Positions 1 to 5,785 of a DNA stretch of 5,785 bases are shown piece by piece (within the stretch, counting starts at the first letter, position 1; each line of letters begins with the position of its first letter). The stretch spans positions 1 to 5,785 of the forward strand of contig JAQBUJ010000235.1 of NCBI GenBank assembly GCA_027623845.1, in the 5' to 3' direction. The position numbers were made by a program, and so were the translations under genes. A model generated the notes under the pieces. The model was not told the origin of the DNA and did no database searches. It saw only the letters and a program-made list of their open reading frames with translations. Source of the stretch: Pseudomonadota bacterium. Lineage in GTDB: Bacteria > Pseudomonadota > Alphaproteobacteria > Thalassobaculales > Thalassobaculaceae.

Positions 1-2
1 TG

Positions 3-998
3 GCCGCCGATCTCCGCTGGGCTGATCCGGCGATGTTGCAGGACCCGACCTTGGCCGAGGCGTTCGGTCGTCAAGGCGGCGGGGTTTTGGGTCGAGGTGA
101 GACGTTGACGCAAATCGATCTGGGCGCCGCGTTGGGCCATCTGCGGAGCGCTGGCATGGGCGATCTCTATGTCGGGCCGATGTCACGCAGCTTTGCCGCC
201 GCAGTCCAAGCGGCGGGCTATGCCATCGATACCAAAAAACTGCGCGAGGCGCTGCCGCGATGGAGCGATGTCGTGGGCTTCGAGCATGGCAATCACAATT
301 GGGCGGTGGTCGGCGCCGACCCGGCGGCTGGCCAGCAAGCCTCGTCAATGTTGGAAAAACTGTTCAAGAACGGCGACTGGGGTGGAAGTGACGGGCTTGG
401 CCGGGCCGGGCTGATGGCCAAAGCGGCCCAGGAGTTTGGCGGTCAACCCGGTGTGTCGGTGCGCCCGGACGTCCCCGGCGCCACCAGCTTCATGGCCGTC
501 GACCGGGCCGGGCAAATGGTTGCCTGCGCGATTGGAATGGGTCGTCCCTTCGGCCTTGGCAAGACCGCGTCCGGGACCGGCATCATGCTGCGCCCCGCCG
601 ATGTCGCGGGTCCGGCCTCGGCCCTGGCGGTGATCGCCGGGAATAAAAACACCTGGCAGGTTCATTTGGGCGCCACGGCCGGCGGCGGCAAGGCCGCGCT
701 TTCGGCGCTGTTGCAACCGGTGCTCGATCAGTTCGAAGGCGATCGGTCGGTCGCCGAGGCGGTAGAGGCGCCGCGCACCTATCCGGATCCGGCTGCCGGT
801 ACGCTCTATGCCGAGCAAGCCTGGGGCGCCGATGCGCAATCCGCCATGGCGACGAGCGGGCTTGGCGTGAAGACAATGCCGGCGCTGGGTCGCGCCGCGC
901 TGTTGCGTTGTGTCGATGGTTTGCCAAAAGAGGCGGCGAATTGCGATCTCGCTGGTGATAGACGGGGCGGCGGCTTAGTGCTGTTCGAGAGGGATTAG
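3..998 (+). CDS. Gamma-glutamyltranspeptidase-family protein, C-terminal part (5' end outside window)
   Basis: The frame is open from the left edge to a TAG at 996-998, giving about 331 residues; the true start is upstream. Canonical GGTs are N-terminal nucleophile enzymes that cleave gamma-glutamyl bonds (glutathione) and self-cleave into large and small subunits. The family is recognised from the RWADP and GDLYVGPMSR stretches typical of the large subunit, then GATSFMAVDRAG (codons about 477-512), matching the small-subunit start TTHxSVVDxxG, then PFGLGKTASGTGIML, PASALAVI (in place of PLSSMSPT), a GATAGGG oxyanion-type glycine loop (669-689), and VAEAVEAPR. By eye, the residue aligned with the catalytic Thr is Ala (480-482), followed by Thr (483-485). 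The segment before the nucleophile is shorter than in canonical GGTs. It may therefore be a divergent or inactive relative. The signal peptide region is not in view. Family assignment is fairly sure; activity and substrate are not. Confidence 0.8.
   Translation, partial: AADLRWADPAMLQDPTLAEAFGRQGGGVLGRGETLTQIDLGAALGHLRSAGMGDLYVGPMSRSFAAAVQAAGYAIDTKKLREALPRWSDVVGFEHGNHNWAVVGADPAAGQQASSMLEKLFKNGDWGGSDGLGRAGLMAKAAQEFGGQPGVSVRPDVPGATSFMAVDRAGQMVACAIGMGRPFGLGKTASGTGIMLRPADVAGPASALAVIAGNKNTWQVHLGATAGGGKAALSALLQPVLDQFEGDRSVAEAVEAPRTYPDPAAGTLYAEQAWGADAQSAMATSGLGVKTMPALGRAALLRCVDGLPKEAANCDLAGDRRGGGLVLFERD
987..993 (+). promoter_or_regulatory. Ribosome binding site for the aminotransferase
   Basis: GAGAGGG lies inside the last codons of the GGT-like gene, 7 nt before the ATG at 1001. 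It supports that start and suggests translation coupled to the upstream gene, whose stop is only 2 bases before the ATG. Confidence 0.6.
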
Positions 999-1000
999 GC

Positions 1001-2153
1001 ATGGTTTTGAAGGTCGCAGGCCGGGGGTTGGTTCCGCCGTTCATCGTCATGGAGGTAATGCAAGCCGCCGCCGATCGAGAGGCCGAAGGCGGCGATGTCC
1101 TGCATCTTGAGGTCGGACAGCCCTCGACAAGCGCCCCGCGCGGGGTGATCGAGGCTGCGAAACGCGCCTTGGATCAGGACACGCTTGGCTACACCCTGGC
1201 GTTCGGTCTGCCAAAGCTTCGCGAGCGTATCGCCGAACATTATCGGGCCTGGTATGGGGTCGACGTGCCGATTGAGCGGATTGCTGTTACCAAAGGGTCT
1301 TCGGCGGCCTTTTTGTTGAGCTTTTTGGCGGCCTTCGATGTTGGCGACCGGGTGGCGATGGTTTCGCCCGGCTATCCGGCCTATCGCAACATCCTGACCG
1401 CGTTGGGCATCGAACCGGTGCTCATGCTCTCAGGCCCGGAGCATCGGTTTCAGCCGACCCCGGCGCTGCTCGATGCGCTAGGACCGACCGGTCGACGGCT
1501 TGATCCTGGCCAGTCCCTCCAACCCGACCGGCACCATGGTCGGCGCCGAGGAGATGCGGGCTCTCACCGATTATTGCCAGGCCAAGGGGATCCGTTTGAT
1601 CTCGGATGAGATCTATCACGGGATCGGTTTTGGGACGCCTTGGGTTTCGGCGTTGGAATTCGATCCGAACACATTGGTAATCAACAGTTTTTCGAAATAT
1701 TTTTCGATGACCGGTTGGCGACTTGGTTGGATGATCGTGCCGCCGGACTTGGTGCGCTCCATTGAATGTCTGGCGCCGAACTTGTTCATTTCCGCGCCGA
1801 CGCTGTCGCAGCACGCGGCGGTTGCGGCGTTCGACTGCCATGAGGAATTGGCGGCCAATATTCAACGCTATGCCCGCAACCGCGAGGTGCTGTTGAACGA
1901 GCTGCCGAAAGCCGGACTGTCCGATCTTGCGCCGGCGGACGGGGCGTTTTACGTCTATGCCAATGTCGCCGAGATCACCAATGACAGTGTCGGTTTTTGC
2001 CGCCGGATGCTGAGCGAGATCGGGGTGGCTTGCACGCCGGGGGTCGACTTTGATCCCGACCGGGGCCATGCGAGCATTCGATTCTCTTTCGCCGGCCTGA
2101 ACGAGGATATCGTCGAGGCCTGCCGGCGTATGAAGGATTGGATCAAGCCTTAG
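1001..2153 (+). pseudogene. Class I/II PLP-dependent aminotransferase, frameshifted as given
   Basis: The protein belongs to fold-type I aminotransferases (aspartate aminotransferase-like), which move an amino group between an amino acid and a 2-oxo acid using PLP. The first frame runs from ATG 1001 to TGA 1607-1609 and makes sense only to about 1486. The family sequence continues in another frame from about 1491 to TAG 2151-2153. Removing one ACCG copy at 1483-1490 joins them into 382 residues, a normal length for the family. In the joined numbering: Gly-Ser-Ser near 99-101 (PLP phosphate), ASPSNPTG with Asn173, SDEIYHG with Asp201 and Tyr204, SFSKYFSMTGWR with the PLP lysine Lys231 (codon 1695-1697), and a C-terminal IRFSFA with the carboxylate-binding Arg. 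If the shift is real, the product is a 202-residue fragment without the PLP lysine, so inactive. If it is a sequencing error, this is an intact gene. Substrate cannot be read from the sequence. It follows the GGT-like gene by 2 bases, probably as one operon. Confidence 0.85.
1483..1490 (+). repeat. Tandem ACCG duplication at the frameshift point
   Basis: Two adjacent copies of ACCG occupy 1483-1486 and 1487-1490, exactly where the aminotransferase frame changes. Deleting one copy gives codons for Gly-Pro-Val-Asp-Gly-Leu-Ile-Leu-Ala-Ser-Pro, a normal lead-in to the NPTG motif. A single-base insertion nearby (for example the C at 1493) would also restore the frame, giving Gly-Pro-Thr-Gly-Asp-Gly, so the exact event is inferred. 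Confidence 0.6.
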
Positions 2154-2233
2154 CAGGCTATCGGATCTGCCCAAGGCCGCGAGAGTATTCCGGCCAAGAG
2201 ATTAACCGTCGCGCAATCATTCAAGCTGAAAAG

Positions 2234-2280
2234 CAAGACGCCGATCAAGCCGGCTGAGCTCGATCGGCGTCTTGATTTTA
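2234..2280. terminator. Bidirectional intrinsic terminator between converging genes
   Basis: CAAGACGCCGATC (2234-2246) and GATCGGCGTCTTG (2262-2274) are perfect 13-bp inverted copies around a 15-nt loop. On the + strand the stem is followed by ATTTTA (2275-2280). On the - strand it is followed by CTTTTC (complement of 2228-2233). It lies 80 bp after the aminotransferase stop and about 50 bp past the rne stop, so it can end both transcripts. The rest of the 177-bp gap shows no gene. Confidence 0.85.
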
Positions 2281-2330
2281 AAACCGAACGACGCGGTCTG
2301 CCCCAGCTGAAGCCGAGGCTGTGAACTGCG

Positions 2331-5168
2331 TTAGGACAACAACCGATTCCACCAACCCTTGCGCGAGGGCTGCTCAGGGGCGGCCTCGTCGCTGACCCCG
2401 GCATCGCTGGTTCCATTGCTTCCCTCGGCCGCCGTGGCGGCTTCTGGTTCGATGGCTGGCTCAATGGCCGGCTCGATCGCGACCGGGGCCTCGGTGACTG
2501 TCGGTTCGACAACCACTTCGGGCGCAGCGGCGACGGGCTCGGGGTGCGCTTCGTATTCCACGACCGGGGCCGGGGCCTCTACCGCGCTTTCCTGGGTTGT
2601 CGTATTGGCCTCGGTCACCGGTTCGACAACGGTTTCCTCCTTCCGCCGGCGGGGTCGCCGGGGGCGGGGAGCGCGCTTGGCGGTGGGTGTCTCCTCCGCA
2701 GCGGTATCACCGGGGGCGTTGGCCGCGCCGGCGCTGTCTTGCGATTCCGTTCCAGCGGCAACCGTTTCAGCGGTTTCCGTTTCAGGCGGGCTCACGTCGC
2801 CGGGCTGGGCGATTCGGTCTTCGCCGGCCTCGCCGTCGCCTTCGGTCCCGTCCTCAGCCTCGCCTTCAACCTCGTTGCCGTTCGCATCTTCGGTCCGAGG
2901 CCGCCGCGCCCGCCGCCTTCCGCCGCGTTTGCCGCGCCGCCGCCGTCGTTTCGCGCCGTCTTCGTCCTCGCCGCCGTCTTCGTCCTCGGCGGATCGATCG
3001 TCACCCGTGACCGCATCGTCCGACGTGACGCCAGCGTCGCTATCGGCAGGGGAGTCTGTCGTGGTGGCCGTAGTGGCATCGTTGTCGGTTCTGGCTTCGC
3101 CGTCGCGCGGGCTCCGCTCGGAACGCCGCCGCCGCCGCCGTGGTCGACGATCGGATTGTGTGTCGTCGGTATCGGCTACCTGAACCTCGGCCTCATCCTC
3201 GATATCGTCGTCATCCTCGATGACGGTGACTTTTTGGGCGCCGATGGCGTCGAGAACCGCGCTGCGTTCACTGGCGGTCTTGGCACCCAGGCGATCGATC
3301 CGATGTTCCGGAGCGACCAGCGTGTCGTCCGGCTGCAACGCTACCCGAAAGGCATAGCGTTCCTCGGTCGAGGCCAGGACATCGCGCTTGTTGTTCAGGA
3401 TGTAAAAGCCAATCGCCGCCGGGACATGCACAACGATTTCCGACGCCCGTTGCTTAAGGCCTTCGTCTTCAATGTTGCGCAACACCTGAAGCGCGGCGGA
3501 ATCGATCGAACGCACCCGCCCGGTGCCTTCACAATGGGCGCAGGGTTGCGTGCTGGCCTCGGCGACACTGGGCCGCAATCGCTGACGCGACAGTTCCATC
3601 AAGCCAAACTGACTGATCCGACCGAGTTGAATGCGGGCCCGGTCGGTCTTGACCATGTCCTTCATCCGACGCTCGACGGCGTTTTGATTGCGCGATTCGT
3701 CCATGTCGATGAAATCGATGACGATGAGGCCGGCTAAGTCTCGCAGCCGCAATTGCCGGGCGACCTCGTCGGCTGCTTCCAGGTTGGTCTTCAGCGCCGT
3801 CTCTTCGATGTTACGCTCCCGGGTGGAGCGGCCCGAGTTGACGTCGACGGCGACCAGCGCCTCAGTCTGGTTGAGCACGATATAACCGCCGGAGCGCAGC
3901 TGAACCGTCGAGGCGTGGATGCCGTCGAGTTGGCTTTCCACCTGAAAGTGGTGGAACAATGGTACCCCGCCATTGCTGAACGGTTGCACCCGGCGCGCAT
4001 GGCTGGGCACCAGCATCTTCATGAAGCCCTTGGCGATGCGATAGCCTTCCTCGCCTTCGACCAGAACTTCGTCGATATCGCGGGTGTAAAGATCGCGAAT
4101 CGAGCGTTTGATCAGATTGGCTTCCTCGTGCACCAGGCAGGGCGCGGCGGAATCCAATGTCAGCTCGCGAATTTGATCCCAGAGCCGCAGCAGATATTCA
4201 TAATCGCGCTTGATTTCGGTTTTCGTGCGCTGACTACCGGCGGTGCGCACGATAACGGCCATGTCCTTTGGTACGTCCAGGCCTTCAACCACCTGCTTCA
4301 GGCGCTTTCTGTCGACCAGATTGGTGATCTTGCGGCTGACACCGCCGCCGCGCGGCGTGTTTGGCATCAGCACACAGTACCGACCGGCCAGCGACAGGAA
4401 GGTGGTCAGCGCCGCGCCCTTGTTGCCGCGCTCCTCCTTGACGACCTGGACCAGCATGATCTGCCGGCGGGTGACGACTTCTTGAATCCGATAGCGACGA
4501 TGCGAGGGGCGCCGTGAAGGGCGTTCCGAACGGGATCGGCTTCTCGGGCCGGCTTCGGCTTTTGCCGAGGGCTCTGTCTCGCCGTCGTCTTGGCTATCGG
4601 CGTTACTCTCATCCGAGTTGTCCGGCGCGTCGCTGTTTTGGGATGCCTCGTCTGCATCGCCTTCGGACACGGCCTGATCCGGGATCTGATCTGGGGCCTG
4701 ATCTGGGGCATCGTCGCCGTTGTCGTCCCGGCTTTCGTCTTGATCTAGGGTCGTAGTCTCAGCGTCGTCGTTATCATTCCCGGCGTCATCATTCCCGGCA
4801 TCATCATTGGAGTCGCCCGTCGGGTCGTCCGAATTGTCTTCGTCCGGATCGTCGAGGTCGTCGTCCAGGTCCCGGGCAGCGCTGGCTTCCTGCTCGGCCA
4901 TCAAGGCTTCGCGGTCTTCCATCGGGATCCGGTAATAGTCGGGATGGATTTCGTTGAAGGCAAGGAAGCCATGGCGATTGCCGCCATATTCAACGAAAGC
5001 CGCCTGCAGCGAGGGTTCGACCCGGGTAACCCGAGCCAGGTAAATATTACCCTTGAGCTGTTTGCGGTTGGCGGTCTCGAAGTCGAAATCTTCGACTCGG
5101 TTTCCGCTTGTCATGACCACCCGCGTTTCTTCCGGCTGGGTGGCGTCGATAAGCATTCGCTTGGTCAT
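2331..5168 (-). CDS. rne: Ribonuclease E, full length, alphaproteobacterial type
   Basis: This is the essential single-strand endoribonuclease that starts mRNA decay, matures rRNA and tRNA precursors, and scaffolds the RNA degradosome. The 945-residue protein starts MTKRMLIDAT. Residues about 35-85 and 226-262 form the S1 RNA-binding domain (ending KEERGNKGAALTTF), split by an insertion of about 140 residues that is very rich in Asp, Asn, Glu and Ser at 99-197 and basic at 209-225. Arg308-Thr309 match the 5'-monophosphate sensor (E. coli Arg169-Thr170). Asp442 (VDVNSGR) and Asp485 (VIDFIDM) match the Mg-binding catalytic Asp303 and Asp346. Cys543 and Cys546 (CAHCEGTG) form the Zn-link. Spacings between these sites equal those of E. 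coli. After about residue 650 the tail is low-complexity acidic/Pro/Ala/Glu sequence broken by Arg-rich patches at 674-683, 740-757 and 831-843, ending in GWWNRLLS. Gly-Trp-Trp (938-940) resembles the PNPase-binding tail of Caulobacter RNase E. The ATG at 5166-5168 is chosen because the protein begins like other RNase E proteins and GGAG lies 10 nt upstream. RNase G is excluded by the long C-terminal scaffold. Confidence 0.97.
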   Translation of the reverse strand: MTKRMLIDATQPEETRVVMTSGNRVEDFDFETANRKQLKGNIYLARVTRVEPSLQAAFVEYGGNRHGFLAFNEIHPDYYRIPMEDREALMAEQEASAARDLDDDLDDPDEDNSDDPTGDSNDDAGNDDAGNDNDDAETTTLDQDESRDDNGDDAPDQAPDQIPDQAVSEGDADEASQNSDAPDNSDESNADSQDDGETEPSAKAEAGPRSRSRSERPSRRPSHRRYRIQEVVTRRQIMLVQVVKEERGNKGAALTTFLSLAGRYCVLMPNTPRGGGVSRKITNLVDRKRLKQVVEGLDVPKDMAVIVRTAGSQRTKTEIKRDYEYLLRLWDQIRELTLDSAAPCLVHEEANLIKRSIRDLYTRDIDEVLVEGEEGYRIAKGFMKMLVPSHARRVQPFSNGGVPLFHHFQVESQLDGIHASTVQLRSGGYIVLNQTEALVAVDVNSGRSTRERNIEETALKTNLEAADEVARQLRLRDLAGLIVIDFIDMDESRNQNAVERRMKDMVKTDRARIQLGRISQFGLMELSRQRLRPSVAEASTQPCAHCEGTGRVRSIDSAALQVLRNIEDEGLKQRASEIVVHVPAAIGFYILNNKRDVLASTEERYAFRVALQPDDTLVAPEHRIDRLGAKTASERSAVLDAIGAQKVTVIEDDDDIEDEAEVQVADTDDTQSDRRPRRRRRRSERSPRDGEARTDNDATTATTTDSPADSDAGVTSDDAVTGDDRSAEDEDGGEDEDGAKRRRRRGKRGGRRRARRPRTEDANGNEVEGEAEDGTEGDGEAGEDRIAQPGDVSPPETETAETVAAGTESQDSAGAANAPGDTAAEETPTAKRAPRPRRPRRRKEETVVEPVTEANTTTQESAVEAPAPVVEYEAHPEPVAAAPEVVVEPTVTEAPVAIEPAIEPAIEPEAATAAEGSNGTSDAGVSDEAAPEQPSRKGWWNRLLS
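2439..2474 (-). repeat. Short in-frame repeat in the rne tail (AIEP units)
   Basis: Residues 899-910 of RNase E read as repeats of Glu-Pro-Ala-Ile, encoded by similar 12-base units. It lies in disordered linker sequence and its copy number could vary by slippage. Confidence 0.5.
4776..4808 (-). repeat. 15-bp tandem repeat in the rne acidic insertion (NDDAG units)
   Basis: On the + strand the unit TCATTCCCGGCGTCA at 4774-4788 is followed by a near-identical copy at 4789-4803 (one base different) and a partial third. It encodes NDDAG-NDDAG-ND (residues 121-132). It is in frame, so copy changes would keep rne open. Confidence 0.7.
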
Positions 5169-5178
5169 TTAACGTAAA

Positions 5179-5182
5179 CTCC
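5179..5182 (-). promoter_or_regulatory. rne Shine-Dalgarno (GGAG)
   Basis: The - strand reads GGAG, 10 nt before the rne ATG. The spacing is a little long but no better site is nearby. The GG also belongs to the hairpin at 5181-5198, so access by the ribosome may depend on folding. Confidence 0.55.
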
Positions 5183-5198
5183 GGAACGCCCGTTCCGG
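5181..5198 (-). promoter_or_regulatory. Hairpin overlapping the rne ribosome binding site
   Basis: On the - strand, CCGGAAC, a 4-nt GGGC loop and GTTCCGG make a perfect 7-bp stem. The last two G of the 3' arm are the first two bases of the GGAG Shine-Dalgarno. It is not followed by a T-run, so it is not a terminator. A role in limiting rne translation is inference. Confidence 0.5.
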
Positions 5199-5288
5199 CG
5201 CCTGGTCGAGGCATCGTCGCGCCGCGAGGCCAAAAGGCGGTCGCGCGTTGAGTCCGATGCGCGGACTGGGCCGCGGGCGTCATGTTGG

Positions 5289-5316
5289 ATGTTGAGAGCC
5301 GGGCATCGGTGGTCAA
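5289..5316 (-). promoter_or_regulatory. Weak promoter candidate for rne (proximal)
   Basis: The - strand has TTGACC (5311-5316), a 16-nt spacer and CAACAT (5289-5294). The -35 matches 5 of 6 consensus bases, the -10 only 3. It would give a leader of about 115 nt. The TTGACC is part of a small palindrome, GTGGTCAACCAC (5309-5320). Confidence 0.2.
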
Positions 5317-5433
5317 CCACTCACCCCGGCGAAAAATCGTGTCGCGTCCGCATCCCGAATGCTGGGGGCCGATACTTTGGCGGCCCGTACATTGGGGGAT
5401 AGACGACAACGCGTTCGCGGCGACCCTCGTTTT

Positions 5434-5448
5434 CCCGTGATCCACGGG
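5434..5448 (-). repeat. Inverted repeat in the rne leader
   Basis: CCCGTG (5434-5439) and CACGGG (5443-5448) are perfect inverted copies around a 3-nt ATC centre. It could be an RNA hairpin or a protein-binding palindrome. No T-run follows on the - strand. Confidence 0.4.
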
Positions 5449-5557
5449 GAGGTTCGGCCAGTCGATTGCCTTGTCATATGCGCGCGTCACGTCAGGACCT
5501 CGTCCTTAGGTGTCCACAGATCGGCTGTTTGCTTCTCTGGGAAGTCGTAATTTTACA

Positions 5558-5583
5558 GAATACGGGTCGGAACCCGCGTATTC
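5558..5583. repeat. Long inverted repeat far upstream of rne
   Basis: GAATACGGGT (5558-5567) pairs with ACCC (5572-5575) and GTATTC (5578-5583), giving 10 base pairs with a 2-nt bulge (5576-5577) and a 4-nt CGGA loop. If transcription of rne starts near 5604 this would be the first hairpin of the leader. The alternative is an operator or a transcript end for a gene outside the window; no clear U-run favours a terminator. Confidence 0.5.
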
Positions 5584-5610
5584 CGGCCCCTATTGGTCCG
5601 GTATCAAGTG

Positions 5611-5639
5611 AACATAGCGATTTTGGTGCGCCATAACAA
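5611..5639 (-). promoter_or_regulatory. Promoter candidate for rne (distal)
   Basis: The - strand has TTGTTA (5634-5639), a 17-nt spacer and TATGTT (5611-5616), each matching 4 of 6 sigma-70 consensus bases at ideal spacing. The start would be near 5604, giving a leader of about 435 nt, comparable with the long rne leader of E. coli. The match is modest and could be chance. Confidence 0.3.
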
Positions 5640-5785
5640 TGTTTTCGTTCGCCCTTTGATCAGACCGTTGGGACTTGGCGGAGACCGTGCCGCCATTTAT
5701 CGGAAAATTGATAGTTTGCGCGAAGCTATACCCCGACTCTCCGCGGACCCGAAAAAGGCTGGTATTTTCGCTGAAGAGGGATTCT

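Larger units (their letters stand above)
5169..5785. other. Non-coding region upstream of rne: probable long leader and promoter region
   Basis: About 617 bases without a gene I can support. It holds the rne Shine-Dalgarno, a hairpin next to it, inverted repeats at 5434-5448 and 5558-5583, and two weak - strand promoter candidates. Short open frames near the right end (+ strand 5551-5785; - strand from 5784 to about 5596) resemble no family I recognise and lack clear ribosome binding sites. In many alphaproteobacteria an N-acetylmuramoyl-alanine amidase gene lies divergently upstream of rne; no amidase start is visible here, so it would have to lie beyond the right edge. Confidence 0.6.

Noticed and set aside
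345..1050. - strand open frames (345-839, 583-1050) opposite the GGT-like gene
   Set aside because: Arg/Pro/Gly-rich translations typical of antisense frames in GC-rich coding DNA.
1486..1500. Programmed ribosomal frameshift in the aminotransferase
   Set aside because: No slippery run or stimulatory structure is evident, and the family is not known to use one. A tandem duplication explains the shift more simply.
1500..2153. Separate gene starting at TTG 1500
   Set aside because: The translation begins in the middle of the aminotransferase fold, just before NPTG, with no ribosome binding site. It is the rest of the frameshifted gene.
1422..2174. - strand open frame of 250 codons opposite the aminotransferase
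   Set aside because: The + strand carries the full set of aminotransferase motifs; this is a GC-driven shadow.
2359..3183. + strand open frame of 274 codons rich in Ser, Ala and Val
   Set aside because: It is the mirror of the acidic and Arg-rich RNase E tail. Its composition follows from the opposite strand.
2544..3737. Long + strand open frame (397 codons) opposite rne
   Set aside because: It is antisense to a certain RNase E gene in GC-rich repetitive sequence. The translation is low-complexity Gly/Arg/Val/Phe-rich and matches no family.
3753..4517. + strand open frame of 254 codons opposite the RNase E catalytic core
   Set aside because: Antisense shadow of highly conserved rne codons, with no ribosome binding site or recognisable domain.
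5047..5490. - strand open frame of 147 codons overlapping the start of rne
   Set aside because: It overlaps rne by over 100 bases in another frame, resembles no family, and lies where a leader is more likely.
1..5785. CRISPR array, insertion sequence, tRNA or rRNA gene
   Set aside because: No regularly spaced direct repeats, transposase frame, terminal inverted repeats, tRNA cloverleaf or rRNA sequence was seen.

Overview
The window looks like chromosomal DNA of an alphaproteobacterium. The sequence is GC-rich with strong third-position GC bias. The main gene is an RNase E of the alphaproteobacterial type: it has a long acidic insertion inside the S1 domain and a C-terminal Gly-Trp-Trp tail. 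I could not narrow the taxon further.

Layout. Positions 1-998 (+ strand) are the 3' part of a gamma-glutamyltranspeptidase (GGT)-family gene whose start lies outside the window. Two bases after its stop, at 1001, begins a class I/II PLP-dependent aminotransferase (+, to 2153). Its reading frame is broken near 1483-1493. The break is best explained by a tandem duplication of ACCG, and restoring the frame gives a complete 382-residue enzyme with all usual motifs. The two genes are probably one transcription unit. Positions 2154-2330 are the gap between converging genes and hold a perfect 13-bp stem terminator with a T-run on each strand. Positions 2331-5168 (- strand) encode a full-length 945-residue RNase E (rne). 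Positions 5169-5785 contain no gene I can support. This stretch looks like a long rne leader and promoter region, with a hairpin that takes in part of the rne Shine-Dalgarno, two further inverted repeats and two weak promoter candidates.

How the parts work together. The + strand pair suggests glutathione/gamma-glutamyl or amino-acid metabolism, though the GGT-like protein seems to have Ala where the catalytic Thr normally sits, and the aminotransferase is frameshifted as given. rne is an independent unit. Its product is the endonuclease of mRNA turnover and rRNA processing and the scaffold of the RNA degradosome. The structured leader fits the autoregulation known for enterobacterial rne, but that link is inference.

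I did not find a new defence, mobile or otherwise undescribed multi-gene system. The points most worth a second look are the aminotransferase frameshift, the GGT-like active site, the architecture of RNase E and its 5' leader.
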